Origin: Ignavibacterium sp.
GTDB lineage: Bacteria > Bacteroidota > Ignavibacteria > Ignavibacteriales > Ignavibacteriaceae
NCBI GenBank assembly: GCA_032027145.1
Contig: JAVSMP010000001.1
Location: 2,299,116 to 2,363,115 of the forward strand
Direction: 5' to 3'
DNA: 64,000 nucleotides
Shown here: piece by piece, positions 40,799-50,365 of the stretch
How positions within the stretch are numbered: position 1 is the stretch's first letter
Layout of the letters: the number at the start of each line of letters is the position of its first letter
Translations under genes and position numbers: made by a program
The notes under the pieces: generated by a model
What the model was told of the DNA's origin: nothing
Database searches by the model: none
The model's input: the letters and a program-made list of their open reading frames with translations, nothing else

Positions 40799-42718
40799 CT
40801 ACTTCAATAATGTCATTTTAATTGATTTGCTGAAATTACCATAAGTTAATGTAGCAATGTAATTACCGCTTGCTACTTTAACACCACTATTGTTCGTAGC
40901 ATCCCAAACCGTTTCGTAGCTTCCTTTTTCAAAAACTTCATTGTTGATCAGAGTAGCTACCTCCTTCCCAAGCATATCATATATCTTCAAAGATATTTTT
41001 TTCTGTAACGGGAGGATAAATTTAATGGTTGTTGAAGGGTTGAAAGGATTCGGAAAATTATTTTCTAATACATAATCTTCAGGCATAACAATATTATATC
41101 CCTGATCAACTAATCCTGTTGGACCAGTGAATTCCAAAACGCGGATTGTTTTTCTGTATTCATTGATGAACTTATGAGTCAAGTTAGGATCCAATTCCCA
41201 TGAATGAGTAGAATCTACCCAGAAATATTCATATACAGTTGTTGAATCGTAAACACTTTGTTCGGATATAACCATTTCCATTTTTCCGTCCTGGTCTATA
41301 TCAACGCCATCTGCAAAAATATAAGCTGTAAATGGGGTCTCTTGTCGCAGGGTATCAATAATTGAAGGATTTAATACATAAGTAGTATCTGTACCATTTA
41401 TTACTGTATCAATTCTTCCATGATAAATTCTGAAAGTTGCAAATACGTCTCCGCCTTCACCTGTATAAACAAGATTAGCAGTATAATTATCTTTATCTAA
41501 TAAACTGCCGGAACCATTGTACTGAACAGCTATTATGTTAATACCTCTGCCGCCTCCTGTATAAATTTCATCTTTTCCATCTTTGTTCAAATCTCCTTTA
41601 ACGCAGGGCCAAAGTTCAACTTGACCTGTTTTTCCACCTAAAGCACCCAGATCAGAATTCAAAGCAATTCTTCCAAATCTTTTTGCAACAGAATCAGGAT
41701 CACTGTGAAACAGATTTGCACTTACATCACTTGGTGAAAACTGAAACAGAACCATATCAAAGTTATCCTGATATAATGTACCAACAACTTCATCTATTCC
41801 ATCACCGTTAACATCAGCAGCAGTTATACCAAAATAACTAACACCGTCTTTACCGACAGGTGAATATCTGTTATAAACACCTGGCAAACTTGTATCTGGA
41901 TAAGCGTATGTATCATTTCCATTAACCTGAATTGCCCACATACCGCATCGATCCCAGTGGTTATTAATTATGGTAAGATTACCATCACCTTTTATATTAG
42001 CAGCGGCTGAACTGAAGTATGAACCAGTAATTCCATAATTACTTCCATTTTGAGTTTCATCGAGCCTGCCGCCCTCGCATACTAAGCTGGCGAAACCAGG
42101 GAAACTGCCGTCAATTGATAATACAAAAACATTTCTCTGTGCAGAAGTATGACAAATAATCTCTGTTTTGCCATCACCATCTAAATCTTTAACCAGTAAA
42201 GTTTCGCGGTTTAATCTTAATGTTTCACTCGTACCGGTTGCTGATGAGAACATAGCATCTGTAATTTCATATGCTGGTTCTGTTCCCCAGGAAGAACCAT
42301 CCCATTCATAAAACGCAATTCTTCTTTCACCATTTTGTTCAAAAATTATTTCAGGCATTCCATCACCGTCGCAATCACCAACTTGCGGGAATCTTGGTGT
42401 TGATCCACTTGAAGTTGTGGAAACAGGAGATGACCAGATAATTTCAAGATTTCCAGCGCCATCATGTTTTAGAACGTGGACTCTTCCTCCGTTTGTATAA
42501 TCAGTAGAAATAATTTCTTGTTCCCCGTCATTATCTACATCTGCTACAATAACTCTTCTAACACCTAAATCACCAAAATATGGTGTAGAAGAATCCGGAG
42601 CAGTGCCTGCATAAGCATTAAAAGTTGCATAACTTTGCACCTCAATAGGGGTAGTTTGAGCTTGCAATGCGGAAGTAATCAAAAGTACCGCAGATAAAAG
42701 TACAACAATTTTTTTCAT
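40799..42718 (-). CDS. Secreted FG-GAP/VCBS-repeat protein with type A T9SS sorting domain
   Basis: About 639 residues. I start at ATG 42718 (MKKIVVLLS), which has an AAAGGAAAAG ribosome-binding site; an in-frame ATG at 42751 would add 11 residues before the signal peptide. Repeated calcium-binding FG-GAP/VCBS motifs are seen: DVDNDGEQEI, GDCDGDGMPEI, DLDGDGKTEI, DVNGDGIDEV, DLNKDGKDEI and DIDQDGKMEM, suggesting a beta-propeller. The last ~85 residues (NNFPNPFNPSTTIKF ... SGNYIATLTYG ... MTLLK) are a canonical type IX sorting domain. Likely cell-surface; ligand unknown. Confidence 0.88.
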   Translation of the reverse strand: MKKIVVLLSAVLLITSALQAQTTPIEVQSYATFNAYAGTAPDSSTPYFGDLGVRRVIVADVDNDGEQEIISTDYTNGGRVHVLKHDGAGNLEIIWSSPVSTTSSGSTPRFPQVGDCDGDGMPEIIFEQNGERRIAFYEWDGSSWGTEPAYEITDAMFSSATGTSETLRLNRETLLVKDLDGDGKTEIICHTSAQRNVFVLSIDGSFPGFASLVCEGGRLDETQNGSNYGITGSYFSSAAANIKGDGNLTIINNHWDRCGMWAIQVNGNDTYAYPDTSLPGVYNRYSPVGKDGVSYFGITAADVNGDGIDEVVGTLYQDNFDMVLFQFSPSDVSANLFHSDPDSVAKRFGRIALNSDLGALGGKTGQVELWPCVKGDLNKDGKDEIYTGGGRGINIIAVQYNGSGSLLDKDNYTANLVYTGEGGDVFATFRIYHGRIDTVINGTDTTYVLNPSIIDTLRQETPFTAYIFADGVDIDQDGKMEMVISEQSVYDSTTVYEYFWVDSTHSWELDPNLTHKFINEYRKTIRVLEFTGPTGLVDQGYNIVMPEDYVLENNFPNPFNPSTTIKFILPLQKKISLKIYDMLGKEVATLINNEVFEKGSYETVWDATNNSGVKVASGNYIATLTYGNFSKSIKMTLLK

Positions 42719-42870
42719 TACTTTTCCTTTCATATTTGTTGGTTGAAACAATACATTTTCTGAAATACAATATAAACAACTTTTTTTAAAAAATAATATA
42801 TTTTTTAAAAAATCAGATTTTGAGTTTTAATAATAACCTTCTGGAAAATTATTGTATAACAAGAGCTGCA

Positions 42871-42899
42871 TGTCATCCTTCGACAAGCTCTGGATGACA
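42871..42899. repeat. Single constant-loop hairpin (variant stem)
   Basis: GTCATCC (42872-42878) and GGATGAC (42892-42898) form a stem; on the minus strand the loop reads AGAGCTTGTCGAA. It is a stem/loop variant of the family making up the array that starts 60 bp further on. Confidence 0.75.
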
Positions 42900-42959
42900 A
42901 ACAAGTGTTACAATGAGTTCATCTAAGTGTGAACGTTAAAGAAAAAATAAAACTCAGAT

Positions 42960-43622
42960 GTCACGTAGAGCGAAGTCGAAACGTGACAGAAACAAAAGTC
43001 AGTCTTCGACTCCGCTCAGACTGACAAATGGGTGTCACGTTGAGCGAAGTCGAAACGTGACAGAAATAAAACTCAGTCTTCGACTCCGCTCAGACTGACA
43101 GATGGTTGTCGCATTGAGCGAAGTCGAAATGTGACAGAAACAAAGGTTCAGTCTTCGACTCCGCTCAGACTGACAGGAACAAAATTAAGTCTTCGACTCC
43201 GCTCAGACTGACAGGTGATAGTCACGTTGAGCGAAGTCGAAACGTGACAGGAACAAAGGTTCAGTCTTCGTCTCCGCTCAGACTGACAGATGGTTGTCGC
43301 ATTGAGCGAAGTCGAAATGTGACAGAAACAAAACTCAGTCTTCGACTCCGCTCAGATTGACAAATGGGTGTCACGTTGAGCGAAGTCGAAATGTGACAGA
43401 AACAAAATTCAGTCTTCAACTCTGCTCAGACTGACAGGTGATAGTCACGTTGAGCGAAGTCGAAATGTGACAGAAACAAAGATTCAGTCTTCGACTCCGC
43501 TCAGACTGACAGGAACAAAGGTCAGTCTTCGACTCCGCTCAGACTGACAGGAACAAAGGTCAGTCTTCGTCTCCGCTCAGACTGACAGGAATAAAATTCA
43601 GTCTTCGTCTCCGCTCAGACTG
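42960..43622. repeat. Array of about 18 alternating hairpin units with a constant loop
   Basis: Two unit types alternate irregularly. Type A (about 7 copies, e.g. 43034-43061) has arms GTCACGTT/AACGTGAC around GAGCGAAGTCGA. Type B (about 11 copies, e.g. 43074-43097) on the minus strand has arms TCAGTCT/AGACTGA around GAGCGGAGTCGA. Types A and B are thus the same element in opposite orientation with different stems. Some stems carry wobble variants (GTCGCATT/AATGTGAC). Linkers are short and similar (ACAGAAACAAA). No ORF, no CRISPR-like unique spacers. The array ends 80 bp before hsdR. Confidence 0.9.
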
Positions 43623-43701
43623 AATTGCAGTCTTTATTCTTACCAATATCAATCAGATTTTTCTTATTTTTGACTTAATCATACAGAATATTACAAGTGT
43701 T

Positions 43702-46236
43702 ATGGCTGCTAAAGAAGCTAAAGCCCGAATCAAAATAAATAAGCTGTTGGAAGAAGCCGGTTGGCGGTTTTTCGATAGTGAATTTGGTCCCGCCAATGTT
43801 ATACTTGAAAACAATATTAAGCTGACTCAGAAATTACTTGATGAGTATGGTGAAGACTTTGAGAAATCGAAGAATGGCTACATTGATTTTTTATTACTCG
43901 ATGATCGTGGCTACCCTTTAATTGTTCTTGAAGCTAAGTCAGAGGATAAAAACCCTCTTGTAGGAAAAGAGCAGGCACGGAAATATGCAAAGGCACAGAA
44001 TTGCAGATTTGTAATCCTATCTAACGGTAATCTTCATTACTTATGGGATCTCAACCACGGCAATCCTTATGTAATTACTAAATTCCCTGAACCTTCTTCT
44101 ATTAAAATCTATAAAGATCATCAGCCTAATCCGCAGAAACTTGTGGATGAACGTTTGCTCGATGATTACATAGCACTTACTCAGCTTCCAAACTATTTTG
44201 ATAATCCTGCTTTCAAGGATGAATCGCTCAGAAAAGATTTCATCGAGAAGAATAAACTAAAATTTCTTCGCTCTTATCAGTTAAGAGCAGTTGATAAACT
44301 TCAAAAAGCAGTGCAGGCAGGAAGCAACCGTTTTTTATTTGAGATGGCAACGGGAACCGGTAAGACACTTATCGCTGCTGCAATTATAAAATTGTTCCTG
44401 AGAACCGGTAATGCAAAACGAGTTTTATTTTTAGTTGATAGGTTAGAGCTTGAAGATCAGGCAAATAAGGCATTTGTAAACTTGCTGAAGAATGATTACA
44501 AATCTGTAATCTATAAAGAGAACCGGCAGGATTGGCGTAAATCTGAAATTGTAGTGACAACAATTCAGTCACTTCTTTTCAATAACAAATATCAGAAATT
44601 CTTTTCTCCTACGGATTTCGATCTGGTAATATCAGATGAAGCTCACCGTTCAATCGGAGGAAACTCAAGAGCAGTGTTTGAATATTTCATCGGATACAAA
44701 CTCGGTTTAACAGCAACACCAAAAGACTATCTTAAGAAAATTGACAAAGCTGGACAGCAAGTCAGAGATCCACGTGAAGTAGAAAGGAGAATATTACTTG
44801 ATACTTACAGGACCTTTGGCTGTGAATCAGGTCAACCAACTTTTCGGTATTCGCTGATAGATGGCGTTCGTGACGGATATCTGATAAACCCTGTTGTTGT
44901 AGATGCCCGAACTGATGTAACCACACAGCTATTATCGGATGAAGGTTACTCGGTGATTACTTTTAGAGAAGATGGTGAAAAGGAAGAAGAAGAGTATTAT
45001 CAGCGTGACTTTGAAAAAAAGTTTTTTTCTGAAGATACAAACAAACTGTTCTGCAAAACATTTCTTGATAATGCTTTGCTCGATCCGGTAACAAAGGAAA
45101 TCGGCAAATCAATCATATTCAGTGTTAGTCAGAACCACGCTGCTAAACTAACGCAGATATTAAACGAGTTTGCAGATCAAATGTATCCGGGAAAATACAA
45201 TTCAGATTTTGCAATTCAGGTTACTTCTCAGATTCCCGATGCTCAGCAATTCACAATAAACTTTGCCAATAATAATCTTAGCGGTTCTGGTAACTTCCTT
45301 CCCACTTACAAAACAAGCAAAACGAGAGTGTGCGTTACTGTTGGAATGATGACGACCGGATATGATTGCACAGATATTCTCAACCTATGCTTAATGCGTC
45401 CAATATTCTCACCTACAGACTTCATCCAGATTAAGGGCAGAGGCACACGTAAGCATAATTTCCTTGAACAATTATTTGATAACGATCTGAAGGAACAGAT
45501 TGCTGAGCTTGATAAAACGAAGTATAAACTCTTTGACTTTTTTGCAAACTGCGAATACTTTGAAGAGAAATATAATTATGATGAGGTATTAAAGCTTCCG
45601 AGATACCCAAGAAGAACACAACCAACGGGTAATGAAGGACCTGTTGTAATTGAAAGGTTTGAAAATTTCGATCCTGATAAGCTTATTGCGATGGAAGTAA
45701 AAGAAGTTGGTTTATCAGGAATGAAGATAGACCGGATGTTCTTTGAGCAATTTGAGGACAGGATTCGTTCGGACAAATTCATTCAAGAGTATGTTGAAAA
45801 AAGAAGCTGGGACTCTTTAATAGAGTATTTGAATCAAAACATTATGAACAAACCTGAATATTTCTATACGATTGAAAAACTTAGAAAAGCTGCCGGAGTT
45901 GACAGAAGAATATCCCTGCGTGAAGTTGTAGAAAAAGCTCTCGGTTTAATTCCCGGATTCAAATCAAAAGATCAACTGCTTGAAGAAGAATTTGAAAAAT
46001 TTATACTTGATAGAAAACCAGATAAACCAAAAGATATTCAGGCAATGAAATATTTCTTCAAGGCTTATATAACAAGCAGTCAGGTTAGAGATATTATTGA
46101 GAGCAGGGATTTAACTCAGCTAAATGTAAATGCGATCTTTACAATTAAAGATTATAAAGCTGTTCCGAAGGAATGGCGTGAAATAATTCCTGAATATATA
46201 AAAGACTATGTTCCATTAAATCAATTTATGATGTAA
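43702..46236 (+). CDS. hsdR: Type I restriction enzyme R subunit (EcoEI-like HsdR)
   Basis: Restriction and DNA-translocating subunit, 844 residues. It has an N-terminal PD-(D/E)xK nuclease (D62, E77-A-K79), Walker A MATGTGKT at about 215-222, DEAH box 312-315, GLTATP a little after, helicase motif VI QIKGRGTR, and an EcoEI R C-terminal domain (about 700-840). All catalytic residues are intact. It works with the fused HsdM-HsdS at 47365. The stop TAA is directly followed by the ATG of a Y1 transposase, which separates it from its partner gene. Confidence 0.93.
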   Translation: MAAKEAKARIKINKLLEEAGWRFFDSEFGPANVILENNIKLTQKLLDEYGEDFEKSKNGYIDFLLLDDRGYPLIVLEAKSEDKNPLVGKEQARKYAKAQNCRFVILSNGNLHYLWDLNHGNPYVITKFPEPSSIKIYKDHQPNPQKLVDERLLDDYIALTQLPNYFDNPAFKDESLRKDFIEKNKLKFLRSYQLRAVDKLQKAVQAGSNRFLFEMATGTGKTLIAAAIIKLFLRTGNAKRVLFLVDRLELEDQANKAFVNLLKNDYKSVIYKENRQDWRKSEIVVTTIQSLLFNNKYQKFFSPTDFDLVISDEAHRSIGGNSRAVFEYFIGYKLGLTATPKDYLKKIDKAGQQVRDPREVERRILLDTYRTFGCESGQPTFRYSLIDGVRDGYLINPVVVDARTDVTTQLLSDEGYSVITFREDGEKEEEEYYQRDFEKKFFSEDTNKLFCKTFLDNALLDPVTKEIGKSIIFSVSQNHAAKLTQILNEFADQMYPGKYNSDFAIQVTSQIPDAQQFTINFANNNLSGSGNFLPTYKTSKTRVCVTVGMMTTGYDCTDILNLCLMRPIFSPTDFIQIKGRGTRKHNFLEQLFDNDLKEQIAELDKTKYKLFDFFANCEYFEEKYNYDEVLKLPRYPRRTQPTGNEGPVVIERFENFDPDKLIAMEVKEVGLSGMKIDRMFFEQFEDRIRSDKFIQEYVEKRSWDSLIEYLNQNIMNKPEYFYTIEKLRKAAGVDRRISLREVVEKALGLIPGFKSKDQLLEEEFEKFILDRKPDKPKDIQAMKYFFKAYITSSQVRDIIESRDLTQLNVNAIFTIKDYKAVPKEWREIIPEYIKDYVPLNQFMM

Positions 46237-46668
46237 ATGCCGTTCGTAAAAATCTGGATACATATAGTATTTGGGACAAAGAATAGAGAGCCTTTTCTTG
46301 TTAAAGATGTGCGTGAAAAAGTTATTTCACACATTATTGAAAATGCTAAAACCAAAGGCATTTTTATTGATTGTATTAATGGGTTTAATGATCATCTGCA
46401 TGTTCTTATTTCATTAGGTAAAGAAGAGAACATCGCCAAGGTAGTTAATCTGATAAAGGGCGAAGTGTCTCATTGGATAAATAAAAATAAAATAACCAGA
46501 ACAAAGTTTGAATGGGCAGATGAGTATTTTGCTGTTTCTGTTAGTGAATCTCAGGTAAATGTGGTAAGAAATTATATCGCGAATCAGGAAAGGCATCATA
46601 GTAAGAGGAGTTATTCTGAGGAGTATGAGGAGTTTGTAAGGAGATATGGTTTTAAGTATTTGGGCTAA
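46237..46668 (+). CDS. REP-associated (RAYT-like) Y1 transposase
   Basis: 143-residue single-strand DNA transposase of the IS200/IS605 Y1 (HUH) superfamily. HLH at 53-55 gives the two metal-binding histidines and Y113 in VRNYIANQERHH is the probable nucleophile. Helix features after Y113 (FVRRYGFKYLG) resemble bacterial REP-associated tyrosine transposases. ATG follows the hsdR stop with zero gap. Its own stop TAA is embedded in the first downstream palindrome (GGGCTAAAGCCC). No accessory TnpB is present. It appears intact. Confidence 0.9.
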   Translation: MPFVKIWIHIVFGTKNREPFLVKDVREKVISHIIENAKTKGIFIDCINGFNDHLHVLISLGKEENIAKVVNLIKGEVSHWINKNKITRTKFEWADEYFAVSVSESQVNVVRNYIANQERHHSKRSYSEEYEEFVRRYGFKYLG

Positions 46669-47349
46669 AGCCCGATTCTCTTCATAGTTCGGTATGTCTC
46701 CGTCCTAAAGGACGGAGTTATTGTTGGTTGGATTGTCTTCTTCCTAATGATAGAGTTGTTGGGCTAAAGCCCGATTCTCTTCATAGTTCGGTATGTCTCC
46801 GTCCTAAAGGACGGAGTTATTGTTGGTTGGATTGTCTTCTTCCTAATGATAGAGTTGTTGGGCTAAAGCCCGATTCTCTTCATAGTTCGGTATGTCTCCG
46901 TCCTAAAGGACGGAGTTATGAATTGTTGGTTGATATGTCTCTGTCTCTCGGATGGAGTTGTTTGTCTCCGTCCTAAAGGACGGAGTTATGAATTGTTGGT
47001 TTGTATGTCTCTGTCTTAAGGATGGAGTTGTTTGTCTCCGTCCTGAAGGACGGAGTTATGAATTGTTGGTTGATATGTCTCTGTCTTAAGGATGGAGTTG
47101 TATGTCTCCGTCCTAAAGGACGGAGTTATGAATTGTTGGTTGATATGTCTCTGTCTCTAGGATGGAGTTGTTGGGCTAAAGCCCGATTATATCTTAGTTC
47201 TTAATTCCTCTGGCATAAATGCTGGAGTATAAATAACAAGTTGATACCTTCATCCTTTAGGATTCAGAAAGAGATGAATCGAGGATATAACCAACTCCGT
47301 CCTTCAGGACGGAGAAGTCCGAGACAGAAATAATTAAGGGCTTTAGCCC
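46662..47349. repeat. REP-type palindrome array next to the Y1 transposase
   Basis: Two palindromes recur: GGGCTAAAGCCC (46662-46673, 46761-46772, 46860-46871, 47173-47184 and inverted at 47338-47349) and CTCCGTCCTAAAGGACGGAG (near 46698, 46797, 46896, 46965, 47035 as a variant, 47105 and, as CTCCGTCCTTCAGGACGGAG, near 47295). The first three units have an exact 99-bp period; later ones alternate with a degenerate CTCTGTCTTAAGGATGGAG unit at about 70 bp. The array is bounded by the same palindrome in direct and inverted form, and ends 15 bp before the hsdMS start. Confidence 0.92.
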
Positions 47350-47364
47350 AAACAAAAGGATATT

Positions 47365-49902
47365 ATGCTTGATAACGAAACAAAACGACGAATAGATACT
47401 GCAAGAGATATCTTAGTAGGTAAAGTTCCTGATCCAAAGTCGCAGGTTGAACAAATTACCATCTCACTCATCTATAAGTTTATGGATGATATGGATGCAG
47501 AAGCAGAAGAGCTCGGTGGTAAAAGAAAATTCTTCTCAGGTGAGTTTGAACGCTACAGCTGGAAGAAGTTGATGGCTCCTGATCTTGGCGGGTTTGATGT
47601 TCTTACTCTTTACGGTGAAGCAATCCAGAAGATGAATATCAACCCAAACATCCCTCAACTGTTCAGAGATATTTTTAAGAATGCATTCTTGCCATACCGT
47701 GATCCTGAAACATTAAAAAGTTTCTTAAAAGTAATTGATGATTTTGAGTATGATCATTCTGAACGGCTCGGTGACGCATTTGAATATCTGCTCTCTGTTC
47801 TCGGCAGTCAGGGAGAAGCTGGACAATTCAGAACTCCAAGGCACATAATTGATTTTATGGTTGATGTTATTTCACCTAAAAAAGATAATACAATTCTTGA
47901 CCCGGCTTGCGGAACAGCAGGATTTCTTATTTCATCTTATAAGCATATACTCAAACACAACTCAAGTAATTTTATTCCCGAAAAAGATAAAGAAGCTTAT
48001 CAGCAGACTGATGTAAGCATCGCTGAACTTACTACTGGTGGAACACAAAAGTATAAAGGCGATAAGCTGACTCCCGATGAAAGAGCAATGCTATCCAGGA
48101 ATATAAAAGGGTATGATATTTCTCCCGATATGGTTCGGCTATCGCTTGTTAATCTTTATCTGCACGGATTTACAGATCCAAAAATTTCTGAGTATGATAC
48201 ACTTACAAATGAAGATAACTGGAACGAATACGCTGATGTAATTATGGCTAATCCTCCGTTTATGTCACCAAAGGGTGGAATAAAACCGCATAAAAGATTT
48301 TCAATCCAGTCTAACAGAAGCGAAGTTTTGTTTGTTGATTATATTGTAGAGCACTTAACACCAAACGGCAAAGCTGCAATAATTGTTCCCGAAGGAATTA
48401 TCTTTCAATCCGGAAAAGCATACAAGCAGTTGCGTAAAATGCTTGTTGAAAATTATCTCTTTGCAGTTGTGTCATTACCGGCAGGTGTGTTTCAGCCATA
48501 CTCAGGTGTTAAGACATCTATTCTGCTGATTGATAAAACACTGAACAAGAAAACAGATAAAATACTTTTTGTAAAAATTGAAAATGACGGATTTGATCTT
48601 GGCGCACAACGCAGACCAAAAGCCGGAAGCCAGTTACCAATCTCTGCATCTTTAGTTAAAGAATATATCACCACTTGTCATTCCGGACTCGACACGGAAT
48701 CCACTCTCATTGAAAAGTTCGGTCCAAACAATCTTTGGAATATTGCAACCAAAGAAAAAATTGGTGAGAATGAAGACTGGAATTTGAGTGGAGAGAGATA
48801 CCAACATAAAGTTCTTCATAAAGCATCGAATTATACTCTTATTTTGATACGTGATTTAACTGAAATTGTAACGAAAGGAACTACACCAACCACTGCTGGA
48901 TATAACTTTGTTGAAGAAGGGATTAATTTCATCAAAATTGAATCTATCACAGATGAGGGAAAATTTATACCCAGTAAGTTTGCCTTTATTACTGAAGAAT
49001 GTCATCAAGCGTTAAAGCGATCCCAGTTGAAACAAGGTGATGTCCTATTCTCAATTGCTGGTGCATTTGGAAGAACTGCCGTAGTAATCAAAGATATTCT
49101 GCCCGCAAATACTAACCAAGCTCTTTCAATTATTAGATTAAAACGTAATCTTATCATTCCTGAATACCTTTTTTGGATATTAAAATCAGAAAAGATATTA
49201 GAAGAAGTTCAAAGTCTTAAGGTGGGTGTTGCTCAATACAATTTATCCCTAAAACAGATTAACGAAATAAAAATCCCACTCCCACCACTTGAAATACAAA
49301 AAGAAATAGTTGCAGAGATAGAAGGCTGGCAAAAAATAATAGACGGTGCAAGACAGGTTGTAGAAAACTACAAACCACAAATTGATATTGATCCGGAATG
49401 GGAGATGGTATCACTTGCAGAAATTATAAAATTATCAAGTGGTAAAGGATTGGCAGTTAGCCAGCTTGGTGAAGGAAAACATCCTGTTTATGGTGGTAAT
49501 GGGATCAATGGTTATCATACAGAATATTTCTTAGACAATTCAACTATTGTCATCGGAAGAGTTGGTGCTTATTGTGGTGCTGTTCATATAACTCAACCTA
49601 AATCGTGGGTGACTGATAATGGTTTATATGTTACAGATTTTTTACGGGAAATAAATATTAAATATTTAGCTCAATCACTTACACAACTGAATTTGAATAA
49701 GTATGCTAAAGTTGGTGGTCAACCATCTATCTCTCAAAAAACGGTAACGGAATTACAAATAGCTGTTCCTAAAATTAAAATTCAAGAGGAGATCGTATCA
49801 AGACTTGAGACTGAAGAAAAAATAGTTGAACAGAACAAAAAACTCATTTCCATCTTCGAGCAAAAGATAAAATATAAAATAGCAAAGGTATGGGGGGAGT
49901 GA
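47365..49902 (+). CDS. Fused type I modification methyltransferase-specificity protein (HsdM-HsdS)
   Basis: 845 residues. The N-terminal half is an N6-adenine methyltransferase: helical HsdM domain (about 1-150), AdoMet motif DPACGTAGF from D179, and catalytic NPPF at 296-299. From about residue 485 the protein becomes an HsdS specificity subunit with two target-recognition domains (about 490-650, with TEIVTKGTTPTT, and about 685-840, with LSSGKGLAVSQLGEG) each followed by a coiled-coil helix (LPPLEIQKEIVAEIE; IQEEIVSRLETEEKI). Normally these are separate genes. The reading frame is continuous. The AAAGGA ribosome-binding site sits just after the REP array. Confidence 0.93.
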   Translation: MLDNETKRRIDTARDILVGKVPDPKSQVEQITISLIYKFMDDMDAEAEELGGKRKFFSGEFERYSWKKLMAPDLGGFDVLTLYGEAIQKMNINPNIPQLFRDIFKNAFLPYRDPETLKSFLKVIDDFEYDHSERLGDAFEYLLSVLGSQGEAGQFRTPRHIIDFMVDVISPKKDNTILDPACGTAGFLISSYKHILKHNSSNFIPEKDKEAYQQTDVSIAELTTGGTQKYKGDKLTPDERAMLSRNIKGYDISPDMVRLSLVNLYLHGFTDPKISEYDTLTNEDNWNEYADVIMANPPFMSPKGGIKPHKRFSIQSNRSEVLFVDYIVEHLTPNGKAAIIVPEGIIFQSGKAYKQLRKMLVENYLFAVVSLPAGVFQPYSGVKTSILLIDKTLNKKTDKILFVKIENDGFDLGAQRRPKAGSQLPISASLVKEYITTCHSGLDTESTLIEKFGPNNLWNIATKEKIGENEDWNLSGERYQHKVLHKASNYTLILIRDLTEIVTKGTTPTTAGYNFVEEGINFIKIESITDEGKFIPSKFAFITEECHQALKRSQLKQGDVLFSIAGAFGRTAVVIKDILPANTNQALSIIRLKRNLIIPEYLFWILKSEKILEEVQSLKVGVAQYNLSLKQINEIKIPLPPLEIQKEIVAEIEGWQKIIDGARQVVENYKPQIDIDPEWEMVSLAEIIKLSSGKGLAVSQLGEGKHPVYGGNGINGYHTEYFLDNSTIVIGRVGAYCGAVHITQPKSWVTDNGLYVTDFLREINIKYLAQSLTQLNLNKYAKVGGQPSISQKTVTELQIAVPKIKIQEEIVSRLETEEKIVEQNKKLISIFEQKIKYKIAKVWGE

Positions 49903-50013
49903 GATGGAAGAAAAATATTTTCTTATCAAGCTCGATATTAGGTTAGTTGATAATGTGATATTAAATGAGTTATCAAAAAGCAATAATAATTTGGTTTTAG
50001 TAAAGTTTATTTG

Positions 50014-50100
50014 CGGAGAGAGTGGGATTCGAACCCACGGTACCCGTTAAGATACACACGCTCTCCAGGCGTGCCAGTTCAGCCACTCCTGCATCTCTCC
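50014..50100 (-). tRNA. tRNA-Ser (anticodon GGA)
   Basis: Cloverleaf on the minus strand: acceptor GGAGAGA/TCTCTCC, anticodon stem CACGC/GCGTG around loop CTGGAGA (anticodon GGA), T-arm GTGGGTTCGAATCCCAC, and a long variable arm typical of class II serine tRNA. Discriminator G. The CCA end is not encoded. Reads UCC and UCU. Confidence 0.95.
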
Positions 50101-50229
50101 GTTAAGGGTAATTAAAATTTCAGGGCTCAAATATATTCAATATGCTTTTGTTTACAAAGTTTCTTAGTTGATATAATGGGAATTGAAAGTCAGAACCGAT
50201 TACTAAAAGTAAATCCATTTAATACTTTG

Positions 50230-50318
50230 CGGAAAGGGAGGGATTCGAACCCTCGATACCAGTTACCCGGTATAACGGTTTTCGAGACCGCCCCGTTCAA
50301 CCACTCCGGCACCTTTCC
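50230..50318 (-). tRNA. tRNA-Ser (anticodon CGA)
   Basis: Second class II tRNA on the minus strand. Acceptor GGAAAGG/CCTTTCC, anticodon loop CTCGAAA flanked by GCGGT/ACCGT (anticodon CGA), long variable arm, T-arm GAGGGTTCGAATCCCTC, discriminator G, no encoded CCA. Reads UCG. Lies 129 bp upstream (in its own orientation) of tRNA-Ser(GGA). Confidence 0.94.
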
Positions 50319-50365
50319 GAAATTCTTACCTGCAAAACTACAAATATCTGTTCAATTATTTCTGT

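Noticed and set aside
42960-43622. Possible CRISPR array
   Set aside because: The repeats are palindromic in both orientations, linkers are near-identical rather than unique spacers, spacing is irregular, and no cas genes are nearby.
46728-47204. Two open frames inside the REP array
   Set aside because: They consist of translated repeats (e.g. recurrent SVCLRPKGRSY) with no independent coding features.
49904-50050. 48-codon open frame after hsdMS with a good ribosome-binding site
   Set aside because: The second half is antisense to tRNA-Ser(GGA). It may be a remnant of a gene but cannot be supported.
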